A stretch of DNA of 35,719 bases from Pararhodospirillum photometricum DSM 122 (GCF_000284415.1 NC_017059.1:2996219-3031937); one strand, 5' to 3'; shown: positions 17,486 to 26,186, counted from the first letter of the stretch. The notes: generated by a model not told the origin, from the letters alone. Program-made: numbers and translations.

Positions 17486-17824
17486 TCAGTCAAAAAGGGG
17501 GGCGAGCCTTGCCAAGACTTCATCCATGAGGTCGGGCGGCAGGGTTTCCACCCAGCGACCGTTGCGGACCGTCAGATCTAGTACGCGGGGCTGGTCACAG
17601 CGAACCAAACCAGTGGTGGTCGTGCCCACAAGAGCCACAGCAAAGCCAAGGCCCCGGGCAAACCCACCTCCATTCGTGATGGGCAAGACAACCGGCAACC
17701 CGGTCGCCTGATTGAAGTCATCGGGCGACACAACAAGAACGGGCCGGTGTCCGCGTTGCTCCCGGCCTTTCGTCGGCTCCAAATCGACCCAATAGATATC
17801 GCCGCGTTTCGGCGTCTGGCTCAT
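17486..17824 (-). CDS. mazF: MazF/PemK-family mRNA interferase toxin
   Basis: A 112-residue type II toxin of the MazF/PemK/ChpB family, a ribosome-independent endoribonuclease that cuts mRNA at short motifs. It shows KRGDIYWVDLEPTKG (6-20) with the family's basic and acidic core, RGHRPVLVVS (24-33), PVVLPITNG near 44-52, and the GLVRCDQPRVLDL stretch. The ATG overlaps the antitoxin stop by 4 bases (ATGA at 17824-17821), so the pair is translationally coupled. Cleavage specificity cannot be read from the sequence. Confidence 0.95.
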   Translation of the reverse strand: MSQTPKRGDIYWVDLEPTKGREQRGHRPVLVVSPDDFNQATGLPVVLPITNGGGFARGLGFAVALVGTTTTGLVRCDQPRVLDLTVRNGRWVETLPPDLMDEVLARLAPLFD

Positions 17825-18078
17825 ATCAGCTCACCGCCAACGGCAGGCGACTCCCCCCATTCCCGATCCTCGGCCGTTTGTGGCTGCGAATAGTCAGAGG
17901 CGGCCAGCAACTCGGCCATGGTGTAACGACGCCGCACCTTTGGCTCAACGACAAGGCGGCCATTCTCGACCGAGAGGCCGACTTTCCCTCCAGCGGATAA
18001 ATTCAGGACATCAAGCAGCGCCGGAGGAACCGCCAGCATCACCGAACCGCCAACTTTACGAAGATTGGTCGTGTGCAT
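17821..18078 (-). CDS. mazE: MazE/PemI-family antitoxin
   Basis: An 85-residue antitoxin. Residues 1-50 (TTNLRKVGGSVMLAVPPALLDVLNL) form an AbrB/MazE swapped-hairpin DNA-binding domain. The acidic C-terminal tail (about 55-85) is the part expected to wrap around and block the toxin. It is first in the operon, as usual for type II systems, and overlaps mazF by 4 bases. ATG 18078 follows GGGAGG. A 12-bp palindrome lies 16 bases upstream and is a likely autoregulatory site. Confidence 0.92.
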   Translation of the reverse strand: MHTTNLRKVGGSVMLAVPPALLDVLNLSAGGKVGLSVENGRLVVEPKVRRRYTMAELLAASDYSQPQTAEDREWGESPAVGGELI

Positions 18079-18094
18079 CTACGCCTCCCTATTG

Positions 18095-18106
18095 TATATT
18101 AATATA
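18095..18106 (-). promoter_or_regulatory. Putative mazEF promoter/operator palindrome
   Basis: TATATTAATATA is a perfect 12-bp palindrome immediately upstream of the mazE ribosome site. On the minus strand it contains a -10-like TATATT, with only a weak -35-like TTTCTG 17 bases before it. MazE-type antitoxins usually bind palindromes overlapping their own promoter, so this is the natural operator candidate. Confidence 0.5.
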
Positions 18107-18369
18107 ACACAGATCGCACTCTTCAGAAACCCATTTGAAGGGAGTGTTGCAAGATGCAGGTGATCGTCACCTCATGTCGTGGACATTTCCCAGCGGGACT
18201 GGGATCCCTGGTGACCATTGCAGGTTCGCGAGGAGCCGGCGAGGCCGGTACGCCAATCAGTGTCTCTGCGACCTACTTAGAGCCGGAACGCTTCAGAGCA
18301 TATTCGGCTAAGCCGTATTCTGCCGTAAAGATCTTGGCTGGCTCGCGTTGGCACCTTTCATAGATCGCC
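18107..18369. other. Intergenic stretch between mazE and the nuclease remnant
   Basis: Holds no recognisable gene. A plus-strand frame of 69 codons (18154-18363) has AAGGGAG about 10 bases upstream of its ATG, but the sequence resembles no family I know and it lies in degraded surroundings. It may be a gene remnant or chance. Confidence 0.35.
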
Positions 18370-19852
18370 TCAGTCCTCTTCGACCGGCGCGGTAGCCCGC
18401 GCCGGTGGGCGCTGGCGCGCTAATGGCGGTATGCTTCCGTTCCGGGGGGTGAAGTGATTTTTATAGGCTTCGATCAAGTTTTTCTCGCGCGTATTGCCAC
18501 ATACTCTCAATACGTCCTGGGGACCGAGAAGGTCGATCGTGTAGCGGTTGGGTTTAATCTTCTCTTTAGCATTATTAAATAGCGCGAGGATATCTTCGCT
18601 GATCGGTGCGCTTGTCCAGAATTCAAAGTGAGCGGACAGATTTTTCCATTCTGGATGCTGACAAATATAGGCGTAGGCAGTCGGTACATTGTGCTGGAGC
18701 CAGCGCTTGAACTGCTCGTCCGGGATGATTCCATACGGGCTGTAGCCCTTGCACTCTATAGCAAAGACCCGCTGGTTTGGCTGGATGATAAGGACGTCGA
18801 TCTCGGCTTTACCCTTATCCGGCACATTGAAGATCCGGTTCATCGTGACGTCGCCTGGGTTCAAGCGCCTCACGATGTCGGCGACCATATACTCGAACAG
18901 AGCGCCCCTTAGTTGGTTTGTCGCGCCTTTAATCGCGTTCAGCATGCGGAAGAGATTGTCCCACTGCTCGGGATCGAAGGTGGAATAAGCCGCGCTCGTC
19001 CCAAGAGAGCGTCTCTCTGGAAGCGGTTAGCGATCAGGATCTGCATGCAGGGGCCGAGATTACGCAGAACGCGCAGGGTCGCGCACTTGCGGATGAAAGG
19101 TGCGGCGCCATCGAGCGTGATGTCGGAAGCGAGATTGACATCTCAGGCGACAAAGCCCGGCTTGGGCTTACCTTCGCGTGTGAAGCGGACGACAGCGCTC
19201 AGATAGGAGGGCGCACTCAGGTCCCAGACAAAGGTGCCGACCTGCGGCAATTCCTGATCGGTGCGGGTCCTTACCGAATTGTAGCTCGCGATCCCCAGAT
19301 TGCGCAGGTAGTCACGAACTGCGGAGAGAAGAATCTCCTCGGTGAAGAGGCGGGCACGCCTCTCGGCGGTGCCGACAGTGTAATATTCCTCGTCCTGTAC
19401 GAGCGCCACGCACTCACCGATCCCAGGGACAGCTACCGTCCTGACTAGGCCCGCCTCGGTCAAGCGCTGGAGCACTGTCTCAGCAGCAAGATGCTTGCGT
19501 TGGCGGACGGGAGACCCGCTGATGATCGGGAATTGCCGGGCTGGCACCATGCCGCCGTTCTGGCGGAGCGCCGCGATCGCGTAGCCCAGGGCTGAATTGT
19601 TCTCAATCAACGTGGTTGCGAGCCGGCGCCAATATTCTGGAGATCCGAACTGCCTCTCCAGATACATGAAGTGCGCGTTTCGCGGTAATATACGCCGGCT
19701 AGCCGCCGTATATTACCGCGCACGCGCGATAGGCGTTGGCGTTGGCGTGCGGCGGCTGACGAAATCCCCAGACGTTCGACAAGCGCGGCAGCAAGTTCGC
19801 TTGAGAGCGAAGGACCGAGATCGTTCAGGATGTCTTCAATCGGTTCGACCAT
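18370..19852 (-). pseudogene. Broken gene: winged-helix protein with C-terminal PD-(D/E)XK nuclease domain
   Basis: Three minus-strand frames read as one protein of about 490 residues. Part one (from ATG 19852) is MVEPIEDILNDLGPSL... to LAGVYY; near 19705-19715 it must shift to reach RNAHFMYLERQFGSPEYW. Part two contains a winged-helix-like stretch (RKHLAAETVLQRLTEAGLV) and meets TGA at 19143-19145. The same frame stays protein-like after the stop (DVNLASDITLDGAAPFIRK). Near 18990, in a CTCTCT run, it shifts again to STFDPEQWDNLFRML and into the last 191 residues. That part has LRGALFEYMVADIV, then EIDVLII and VFAIECKGYS, the D...E-x-K arrangement of PD-(D/E)XK nucleases. A DNA-cutting, possibly defence-related role is inference. 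At least three lesions argue for a pseudogene. Confidence 0.72.
19681..19720. repeat. 40-bp near-perfect palindrome inside the nuclease remnant
   Basis: Arms CGCGGTAATATACG (19681-19694) and CGTATATTACCGCG (19707-19720) match perfectly. The centre is itself the palindrome CGGCTAGCCG with one C mismatch on each side. The structure lies at the point where the nuclease gene changes frame. Confidence 0.9.
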
Positions 19853-20058
19853 TGAGCGCCTTATGTCACACTGCGCTTTTAATAGTTAGAAAACATGTTA
19901 CCATCGTCCTTTTTGCACCCCTTGCTCATCACATTGATTTTTTGGATAATTTTAGGTCCAAACCGCTCTATGTGAGAGCCAACGTCACAGTCGTGTGTCA
20001 CATGGGGCTAAAAAACAGAGTTCGGCCTTCTCAGATCCGAGTCCTAAAGGGGGGTATC

Positions 20059-20115
20059 ATGACTGATCAGGTCATCGACAAAATTAAGTACGCCCAAACA
20101 GTGAACGCTCGGTGA
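20059..20115 (+). CDS. 18-residue mini-ORF with strong ribosome site
   Basis: ATG 20059 follows AAAGGGGGG at 20046-20054 with 4-base spacing and encodes MTDQVIDKIKYAQTVNAR before TGA. It could be the intact 5' end of a truncated gene, a leader peptide, or chance. Its position at the right end of the accessory island favours a remnant. No function is proposed. Confidence 0.25.
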   Translation: MTDQVIDKIKYAQTVNAR

Positions 20116-20207
20116 ACTGCTGATACCACGGACACGTCCAGGCGCTACACCGACCCACTCAGAAAGCAGCCGCCTTAAACCGTGCTTCGACCAAAGGAAT
20201 GGAGGGG

Positions 20208-20232
20208 TCTGAGGAGGCGAGCCTCCCCGGCC
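20208..20232 (-). repeat. Palindromic element copy 4 (inverted, right edge of island)
   Basis: A slightly imperfect copy: arms GAGGAGGC / GCCTCCCC around GA, with the A/G-rich leader on the minus strand (CTTTCTTTCTCTTTCTT on plus, after the palindrome). The orientation is opposite to copy 3, so the two bracket the 17.4-20.2 kb island as inverted repeats. Confidence 0.8.
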
Positions 20233-20384
20233 TTTCTTTCTCTTTCTTCGGGCTTCTTCACCGGACTTCCCCGGCAACGTACACTCACCAAGAGCGGCTT
20301 TGCACCGCGCACCGATCACCACTATAGCTACTCGCGCTAACTTTTTCAACACAGAGTGGCCAACCCCACAGAGCGGAGCACCCC

Positions 20385-20915
20385 ATGATCCTGGATGAGT
20401 TTTTGCCGACGTATCAGTTCAGCGAGACGCATGCCTGTACGATTGCGGCGGCGCCGGGGGCGGTCGTGGGGGCGGTGGCCTCCTACCGGGTTGAGAGTGA
20501 CCCGGTGATCCGCTGGGCGCTGGCTGTGCGTGAGGCGCCGGGGCGGTGGTGGGGGCGGGGGGAGAAGGCGGCCAAGGCGTTTGGGCTGGATGACTTTACC
20601 GTGCTGGCGCGCACCGAGACGGCCTTGGTCTATGGGCTGGTGGGGCGGTTTTGGGCCCTGGATTTTGGCCTGCGACCGATCGCCGACGCGGCGGCGTTTG
20701 CGGCGTTCCGGGAGGCGGGGGTCGCGAAGCTGGTGCTGGGGTTTGAGACGGAAGAGGCGGGGGAGGGCCGAACCCGGCTGGTGACGCAGACGCGCGTTTT
20801 GTGCCCTGATGAGGCGGCGCGGCGGTCTTTTCTTCCGTATTGGGTGCTGATCCGCCCGGTCAGTGGCTTGATCCGCCGGCGCATGTTGGCAGCGATCAAG
20901 CGGCACGCTTCATAG
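20385..20915 (+). CDS. SRPBCC-like (DUF2867-type) conserved hypothetical protein
   Basis: A 176-residue protein that looks like a conserved family with a helix-grip/SRPBCC-type fold. It has an N-terminal MILDEFLPTYQFSETH, a central FTVLARTETALVYGLVGRFWAL, and a C-terminal TRLVTQTRVLCPDEAARRSF followed by YWVLIRPVSGLIRRRMLAAIK. Such proteins are annotated as DUF2867 or polyketide cyclase-like; the ligand is unknown. ATG 20385 is preceded by CGGAG at good spacing. The third codon positions are strongly G/C, like the core genome and unlike the island on its left. It converges on sdhB. Confidence 0.82.
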   Translation: MILDEFLPTYQFSETHACTIAAAPGAVVGAVASYRVESDPVIRWALAVREAPGRWWGRGEKAAKAFGLDDFTVLARTETALVYGLVGRFWALDFGLRPIADAAAFAAFREAGVAKLVLGFETEEAGEGRTRLVTQTRVLCPDEAARRSFLPYWVLIRPVSGLIRRRMLAAIKRHAS

Positions 20916-20940
20916 CGGGCTTTTTAAGGCCCCGAGAGGT

Positions 20941-20963
20941 CTGGGGAGGCCGCGCCTCCCCAG
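20941..20963 (-). repeat. Palindromic element copy 5 (SRPBCC gene/sdhB convergent ends)
   Basis: Arms CTGGGGAGGC / GCCTCCCCAG around CGC on plus (GCG on minus). The leader AAGAAGGTAAGG and the trailing AGACCTC are on the minus strand, so this copy is inverted. It sits between two convergent gene ends, 17 bases from the sdhB stop. Confidence 0.9.
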
Positions 20964-20980
20964 CCTTACCTTCTTCCAGC

Positions 20981-21763
20981 TTAGCTCGCGCGCTGGAACA
21001 TCTTGATCTTGAGCTGACCGATGGCCCGGCCGGGGTTGAGACCCTTGGGGCAGGTGGCGGTGCAGTTCATGATGGTGTGGCAGCGGAACAGACGGAACGG
21101 GTCGTCGAGCTGGTCGAGGCGCTCGCCGGCGGCTTCGTCGCGGCTGTCGAAGATCCAGCGGGCGGCCTGCATGAGCACGGCGGGGCCGAGGTAGCGGTCG
21201 CCGTTCCACCAATAGCTGGGGCAACTGGTGGTGCAGCAGAAGCACAAGATGCACTCCCACATGCCGTCGAGCACGGCGCGTTCGTCCGGGCTCTGGAGGC
21301 GCTCGCCGTTGGGGGGTGCTGGGGTGTCGGCCTTGAGCCAGGGCTCGATCGCCGCATACTGGGCATAGATATGCGACAGGTCGGGCACCAAGTCCTTGAC
21401 GACCGGCAGGTGGGGCAGGGGGGTAATGACCACATCGCCCTTGATGTCGGCGATGGGCTTCAAGCACGCGAGGGTATTGTTGGTGTCGATGTTCATCGAG
21501 CACGAGCCACAGATGCCTTCGCGGCAGGAGCGCCGGAAGGTCAGGGTCGGGTCGATTTCGTTTTTGATCTTGATCAGGGCGTCAAGAACCATGGGCCCGC
21601 AGGCATCCATATCGACATGGAAGGTATCCATGCGCGGATTGCCGCCCTCTTCGGGATCCCAGCGGTAGATCTTGAACACCCGCACATTGGTCGCCCCCGC
21701 CGGCGCCGGGAAGGTTTTTCCCGGCTTGATGCGGCTGTTGGGGGGAAGCAAAAACTCAACCAT
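20981..21763 (-). CDS. sdhB: Succinate dehydrogenase iron-sulfur subunit
   Basis: Carries electrons from the SdhA flavin to ubiquinone in complex II. The 260-residue protein has the [2Fe-2S] cysteines in [10 protein letters not shown]...LAC (Cys80, 85, 88, 100) and the ferredoxin-type cysteines in [11 protein letters not shown] (171-181) and [14 protein letters not shown] (Cys228, 234, 238), supplying the [4Fe-4S] and [3Fe-4S] clusters. All ligands are present. It is last in the sdhCDAB operon, 50 bases after sdhA, and is followed by a palindromic element that may end the transcript. Confidence 0.97.
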   Translation of the reverse strand: MVEFLLPPNSRIKPGKTFPAPAGATNVRVFKIYRWDPEEGGNPRMDTFHVDMDACGPMVLDALIKIKNEIDPTLTFRRSCREGICGSCSMNIDTNNTLACLKPIADIKGDVVITPLPHLPVVKDLVPDLSHIYAQYAAIEPWLKADTPAPPNGERLQSPDERAVLDGMWECILCFCCTTSCPSYWWNGDRYLGPAVLMQAARWIFDSRDEAAGERLDQLDDPFRLFRCHTIMNCTATCPKGLNPGRAIGQLKIKMFQRAS

Positions 21764-21813
21764 TGAAGCCTCCAGCCTGTATCCGTCGTCTGATCCTTAC
21801 CCGTTCCCGCGCC

Positions 21814-23598
21814 TTAGTAGACGCGAGCCTTGGGCTCGATGTAGGGGACGTCGGGGCTGAGGGTGTAGGTGTGGACCGGGCGATAGCCCAGCGTCACCTT
21901 GCCCCCGGCGTCGATCCAGGCCAGGGAGTGCTTCATCCAGTTGGCATCGTCGCGCTCGGGGAAGTCCTCGCGGGCGTGGGCGCCCCGGCTTTCCTGGCGG
22001 GCGGCGGCGCCGTGGATGGTCGCCTTGGCGCAAGCCATGAGGTTTTCCAACTCCAGGGCCTCGGCGAGGTCGGTGTTGAAGACCAAGGAGCGGTCGGCCA
22101 AGCGGATGTCATCGACGGTGGTCGCGATGCGGTCCACGGCGGCACAGCCCTCGGCCAGACTCTCGGCGGTGCGGAACACGGCGGCATCGCGCTGCATGGC
22201 GCGCTGGAGATCGTCGCGGATCTCGGCGGTCAGGCGGGTGCCCTTGGCGTTGCGCAGGCGCTCCAGGCGGGTGCGAGCCATCTCGTCGGTATCGGACTTG
22301 AGCGGCTTGTGCGGCTGGCCCGGACGGATGACCTCGGCGGCGCGCAAGGCGGCGGCCCGGCCGAACACCACGAGGTCGAGCAAGGAGTTGGTGCCCAGAC
22401 GGTTGGCGCCGTGGACCGAGACGCAGGCGCATTCGCCGACGGCCATCAGGCCGGGGAAGACGCGGTCGGGATCGTCGGCGGTCGGGGCCAGAACCTCGCC
22501 CTTATAATTGGTGGGAATGCCGCCCATGTTGTAGTGGACGGTGGGCAGGACGGGCAGGGGCTCGCGGGTGGCATCGACGCCGGCGAAGATCTTGGCGGTT
22601 TCGGTGATGCCGGGCAGGCGGGCATGCAGCACGTCGGCGCCCAGGTGCTCCAGGTGCAGATGGATGTGGTCGTTGTGCGACCCCACGCCGCGCCCTTCGC
22701 GGATTTCCACGGTCATGGCCCGGCTCACCACGTCGCGGCTGGCCAGATCCTTGGCGGTGGGGGCATAGCGCTCCATAAAGCGTTCGCCCTTGGAATTGGT
22801 GAGGTAGCCGCCCTCGCCGCGCGCGCCCTCGGTGATCAGGCAGCCCGAGCCGTAGATGCCGGTCGGGTGGAACTGCACGAACTCCATGTCCTGGAGCGGC
22901 AGGCCGGCGCGCGCCACCATGCCGTTGCCGTCGCCGGTACAGGTGTGGGCCGAGGTACAAGAGAAGTAGGCGCGGCCGTAGCCGCCGGTGGCCAACACGG
23001 TGGTGTGGGCCTTGAAGCGGTGCAGGCTGCCGTCTTCCATGCACCACGCGATGACGCCGCGGCACTCGCCGTCCTCGATCAACAGATCAAGGGCGAAGTA
23101 TTCGACGAAAAACTGGGCCTTGTACTTCAGCGACTGCTGGTACAGCGTGTGCAAAATGGCATGGCCGGTGCGGTCGGCGGCGGCGCAAGCGCGCTGAACC
23201 GGGGCTTCACCGAAGTTGCGCATATGGCCGCCGAACGGGCGCTGGTAGATCTTGCCCTCGGGCGTGCGCGAGAAGGGCACGCCGGCATGCTCCAGCTCGT
23301 AAACGGCCGGAATGGCCTCGCGGCACATGTATTCAATGGCGTCCTGGTCGCCCAGCCAGTCGGCACCCTTCACGGTGTCGTACATATGCCACTGCCAGGA
23401 GTCCTCGGCCATGTTGCCAAGGGCCGCGCCGATGCCGCCCTGGGCGGCGACGGTGTGGGAGCGGGTGGGGAACACCTTGGTGACGCAAGCGGTACGCAGG
23501 CCCGCTTGCACCATACCAAAGGTCGCCCGCAGGCCCGCGCCACCGGCGCCGACGACCACCGCGTCGTATTCGTGATCGATGATCTCGTGCGAAGCCAT
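21814..23598 (-). CDS. sdhA: Succinate dehydrogenase flavoprotein subunit
   Basis: Oxidises succinate to fumarate with covalently bound FAD on the cytoplasmic face of the membrane. The protein has 594 residues. It shows the FAD loop [12 protein letters not shown] (15-26), FAD attachment at His48 in [11 protein letters not shown], the substrate-site [20 protein letters not shown], and [16 protein letters not shown] 23598 is chosen because [17 protein letters not shown] fits the family start; the frame upstream overlaps sdhD. It is 7 bases after the sdhD stop and 50 bases before sdhB. Confidence 0.98.
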   Translation of the reverse strand: MASHEIIDHEYDAVVVGAGGAGLRATFGMVQAGLRTACVTKVFPTRSHTVAAQGGIGAALGNMAEDSWQWHMYDTVKGADWLGDQDAIEYMCREAIPAVYELEHAGVPFSRTPEGKIYQRPFGGHMRNFGEAPVQRACAAADRTGHAILHTLYQQSLKYKAQFFVEYFALDLLIEDGECRGVIAWCMEDGSLHRFKAHTTVLATGGYGRAYFSCTSAHTCTGDGNGMVARAGLPLQDMEFVQFHPTGIYGSGCLITEGARGEGGYLTNSKGERFMERYAPTAKDLASRDVVSRAMTVEIREGRGVGSHNDHIHLHLEHLGADVLHARLPGITETAKIFAGVDATREPLPVLPTVHYNMGGIPTNYKGEVLAPTADDPDRVFPGLMAVGECACVSVHGANRLGTNSLLDLVVFGRAAALRAAEVIRPGQPHKPLKSDTDEMARTRLERLRNAKGTRLTAEIRDDLQRAMQRDAAVFRTAESLAEGCAAVDRIATTVDDIRLADRSLVFNTDLAEALELENLMACAKATIHGAAARQESRGAHAREDFPERDDANWMKHSLAWIDAGGKVTLGYRPVHTYTLSPDVPYIEPKARVY

Positions 23599-23605
23599 CT
23601 TGCGG

Positions 23606-23992
23606 TCAGCCTCCGACGCTGAGCTTGAGGATGGAAACGGTGGCCAGCGCGGCCCCCAAGGCGGCATACAGCTTGGTCGCGAACACCACGACATTACGCG
23701 CCGTATGGTTCTGGACGTAGTCCTCCAGAATCACGATCAGCCCCAGCATGCCATGGTAGAAGGCACAAAGGACGGTCAGCAGCATCAAGGCGGCGTTGAT
23801 GGGCGAGCCCATGAAAGCCACCACCTCGGCGTGAGACGCGCCCAGGTTGGGAATGATCGCCACAAACACAAACCACAGCACCAACGGCACCAGGGCGATG
23901 GCGGGCAGGCGCTCGGCCATCCAGTGCGAGGCGGCGCCTTCCTTGGCGGCACCAAGACCCCGGGCGCGGCCCAGAGACGAACGAAGAGACAT
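23606..23992 (-). CDS. sdhD: Succinate dehydrogenase membrane anchor subunit D
   Basis: A 128-residue membrane anchor with three hydrophobic segments (about 29-50, 62-89 and 101-124) and [17 protein letters not shown], where His80 is the expected haem b ligand and Asp-Tyr (91-92) line the quinone site in this family. It starts at ATG 23992, 14 bases after sdhC, and ends 7 bases before sdhA. The order sdhC-sdhD-sdhA-sdhB is the standard operon. Confidence 0.94.
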   Translation of the reverse strand: MSLRSSLGRARGLGAAKEGAASHWMAERLPAIALVPLVLWFVFVAIIPNLGASHAEVVAFMGSPINAALMLLTVLCAFYHGMLGLIVILEDYVQNHTARNVVVFATKLYAALGAALATVSILKLSVGG

Positions 23993-24006
23993 CACGTTCT
24001 CCCTTG

Positions 24007-24402
24007 TCAGACGGCGGCGAGGCCGGCGATCCACGCCAGCACCGACAGCACCACGGCGGAGCCAATGGCCACGGCTCCGGTCTTGCGCAGCGTGGGCATG
24101 TCGAAGCCGAAGCCCGTGTCCCAGAGCAAGTGACGAAGGCCGTTGGTCAGGTGGTAGAACAAAACCACCGTGAGGCCAAACAGGACCAAATATCCAAACC
24201 AGGAGCCATAGAAGCCCTGGATCGCCGCAAAGGCGCTTTCCCCCATCGCCGCGGCAACGATCCACAGCAGGAAGAAGAACGTGCCCGCCGTCATCAGCAC
24301 CGCGCCGAAGACGCGGAACGTGATGGAGAGCATCGATGTAACCTTGGTGTGCAGCTTGTAAACCTGAAGGTGGGGGGAGAGCGGCCTGGGATGCGTTTTC
24401 AT
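24007..24402 (-). CDS. sdhC: Succinate dehydrogenase cytochrome b556 subunit
   Basis: A 131-residue membrane anchor with the family start RPLSPHLQVYK (6-16), SITFRVFGAVL (26-36), three membrane segments, and YHLTNGLRHLLWD, where His84 is the expected axial haem ligand. ATG 24402 is chosen because homologues begin here; the longer open frame upstream runs through the promoter region. It is the first gene of the operon. Confidence 0.95.
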   Translation of the reverse strand: MKTHPRPLSPHLQVYKLHTKVTSMLSITFRVFGAVLMTAGTFFFLLWIVAAAMGESAFAAIQGFYGSWFGYLVLFGLTVVLFYHLTNGLRHLLWDTGFGFDMPTLRKTGAVAIGSAVVLSVLAWIAGLAAV

Positions 24403-24508
24403 GGCGTCAGCCTCGTGCGCGGGTCGGCTGGGGCAAAAGGAGACACGACCCGACCCGGGGCCCCATGGGGCCGCCGAGACCATGCCTCCCTTTTCGGCAA
24501 TGCGGGTT

Positions 24509-24537
24509 TGCATACCGGTTCCGTGGGGTCAAGTCAA
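24509..24537 (-). promoter_or_regulatory. Putative sdhCDAB promoter
   Basis: On the minus strand TTGACT (24537-24532) is separated by exactly 17 bases from TATGCA (24514-24509), about 107 bases before the sdhC ATG. This fits a sigma-70-type promoter with a good -35 and a moderate -10. The leader between them is otherwise unremarkable. Confidence 0.4.
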
Positions 24538-24618
24538 CGCGACTCCCGCCTTCTCGTTGACACGTTCTGGTCACATTCGCGAATAAAACTCGTTCTCAAA
24601 AAAGAACCAAGGGGAAGA

Positions 24619-24653
24619 CTGGGGAGGCGGGCCTCCCCAGGCCCCTCGGCCTG
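24619..24653 (+). repeat. Palindromic element copy 6 (M32 peptidase 3' end)
   Basis: First hairpin arms CTGGGGAGGC / GCCTCCCCAG around GG (24619-24640); second hairpin CAGGCC / GGCCTG around CCTC (24638-24653). Compared with copy 3 (CAGACC / GGTCTG) the second hairpin has an A-T pair replaced by G-C on both arms, a compensatory change. It lies just past the carboxypeptidase stop. Confidence 0.9.
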
Positions 24654-24665
24654 TTGGGGGAGAGC

Positions 24666-26186
24666 TTACGCTTCGTCCAGATAGCGGCGGCGCAGGTGGG
24701 CCTTGAAAACGGCGGCATCAAGGGGCCGGCCGGTCGCTTCGGTCAGCAGGGCGTCGGTGGACAGCACGCTGGCGCGGGCGTGAACCATGCGGCGCAGCCA
24801 GTCGAGCAGCGGCCGACCATCGCCCTCGGCCAGGGCGGCGGGAATGCCGGGCTCGGCCTCCTGGGCAGCACTGAAGAGTTGGGCCGCCGTCATGGCTCCC
24901 AGGGTGTAGGTGGGGAAGTAACCCCAGGCGCCGTCGTACCAGTGGATGTCTTGCAAGCAGCCCCGGCGATCGTCGGGCGGACGCACACCGAGCAGGCGCT
25001 CCATCAGATCCCCCCAGGCCCCCGGCAGATCGGCCACGGCGAGGTCACCGGCGATCAGGGCCCGTTCCAAGCGGGTGCGCACGATAACATGGGCGGGGTA
25101 GGTGACCTCGTCGGCCTCGACCCGAATGAAGCCGCGCTCGACCCGGGTCACCGCCCGACGCACCGCATCGACCTCCCAGGCCGGGCCGCTCCGGCCAAAA
25201 TGGGCGCGCCACAGCGGCACGGCGTGGGCCAGCCAAGCCCGCGAGCGGCCCACCTGCATTTCCCACAACAGGGATTGGCTTTCGTGCATACTCATGCCCC
25301 GAGCCCGGCCCACCGGCTGGGTCCGCCACGCCTCGGGCAGGCCCTGCTCATAGAGGGCATGGCCGGTTTCATGGATCACGCCGAACAGGGCCGAGAGGAA
25401 ATCTTCTTCGTCGTAGCGGGTGGTCAGGCGCACGTCGCCCGGGGTGCCGCCGCAAAACGGATGCGTCGAGACATCCAAGCGCCCATGGCGGAAGTCGAAG
25501 CCCATCTGGGCCATGGTCGCGCGCCCCAGGGATTCTTGAAGGGCGCGGGGGAACGGACCCTGGGGCCGGGGCGGCGCCCCCACCCGGGCCTGATGGGCCA
25601 GCACCTCGTCGAGGAAGGCAGGCAGGAAGGTTTCCAGGTCGGCAAACAGCGCGTCGATGCGCGCGATGGAGCCGCCCGGCTCGTATTCATCAAGCAAGGC
25701 ATCGTACAGGCCGGTTCCCAGGGCCGCCGCCTTGGCCTCGGCGCTTTGGCGCACCAACCCCAAGAGGGTTTCGAGGGCGGGTTGGACCGCCTTGAAGTCC
25801 GAGTCCTGCCGGGCGCCGCGCCAAATCGCCTCGCAGGTGCTCGACGCGTGCGACAGGGCCTCGACCAGAGCGCGGGGCAAGGCCGTGGCGTGGGCGTGGC
25901 GCCGACGGATCTCGGCGAGGTTGGCCTGATGCCACACGGCATCCGGCACGCCCTCCCACGCGGCGGCCTCGGCGGCGGCCAACAGGTCGGGCAGGTCGGG
26001 CGCGGTCAGCAGCTCGTGATGCAGGCCACTCAACACGGCAAGCTGGGTGGCGCGCTCGGGGGCGGCGCCCTCGGGCATCATGGCCGCCCGGTCCCACTGC
26101 AAGATGGACAGGGCATCCTCCAGGGCCGAGAGACGACCAAAACGCTCCAGCAAGGCGGCGGCGGCCGGCGGGATCGGGCTTGGCAT
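24666..26186 (-). CDS. M32-family carboxypeptidase (carboxypeptidase Taq type)
   Basis: A 506-residue zinc carboxypeptidase that removes C-terminal amino acids from peptides in the cytoplasm. The zinc site HETGH is at 272-276 and the third ligand Glu302 lies in MHESQS. Other M32 signatures visible are STHPFC (240-245), DVRLTTRY (251-258), IRVEADEVTYPAH and CLQDIHW. Length and all motifs match the family. It is divergent from elbB across 76 bases. The dispersed palindrome after its stop separates it from the sdh operon on the same strand. Confidence 0.94.
   Translation of the reverse strand: MPSPIPPAAAALLERFGRLSALEDALSILQWDRAAMMPEGAAPERATQLAVLSGLHHELLTAPDLPDLLAAAEAAAWEGVPDAVWHQANLAEIRRRHAHATALPRALVEALSHASSTCEAIWRGARQDSDFKAVQPALETLLGLVRQSAEAKAAALGTGLYDALLDEYEPGGSIARIDALFADLETFLPAFLDEVLAHQARVGAPPRPQGPFPRALQESLGRATMAQMGFDFRHGRLDVSTHPFCGGTPGDVRLTTRYDEEDFLSALFGVIHETGHALYEQGLPEAWRTQPVGRARGMSMHESQSLLWEMQVGRSRAWLAHAVPLWRAHFGRSGPAWEVDAVRRAVTRVERGFIRVEADEVTYPAHVIVRTRLERALIAGDLAVADLPGAWGDLMERLLGVRPPDDRRGCLQDIHWYDGAWGYFPTYTLGAMTAAQLFSAAQEAEPGIPAALAEGDGRPLLDWLRRMVHARASVLSTDALLTEATGRPLDAAVFKAHLRRRYLDEA

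Larger units (their letters stand above)
19853..20384. other. 530-base region with AT-rich segment, mini-ORF and palindrome copy 4
   Basis: The first 150 bases are clearly AT-richer than the rest of the window and probably include the promoter of the minus-strand nuclease gene. The middle holds an 18-codon ORF with a strong ribosome site (20059-20115). The right part holds palindromic element copy 4, then the leader of the SRPBCC-like gene. No other coding frame looks real. Confidence 0.5.

Noticed and set aside
20044..20352. A 102-codon minus-strand frame across palindrome copy 4
   Set aside because: Its middle is simply the translated repeat (GRGGSPPQTPP), and it has no ribosome site or family likeness.
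24553..24580. A plus-strand TTGACA at 24555-24560 as a promoter
   Set aside because: No acceptable -10 lies 16-18 bases downstream and no plus-strand gene follows for 1.6 kb.
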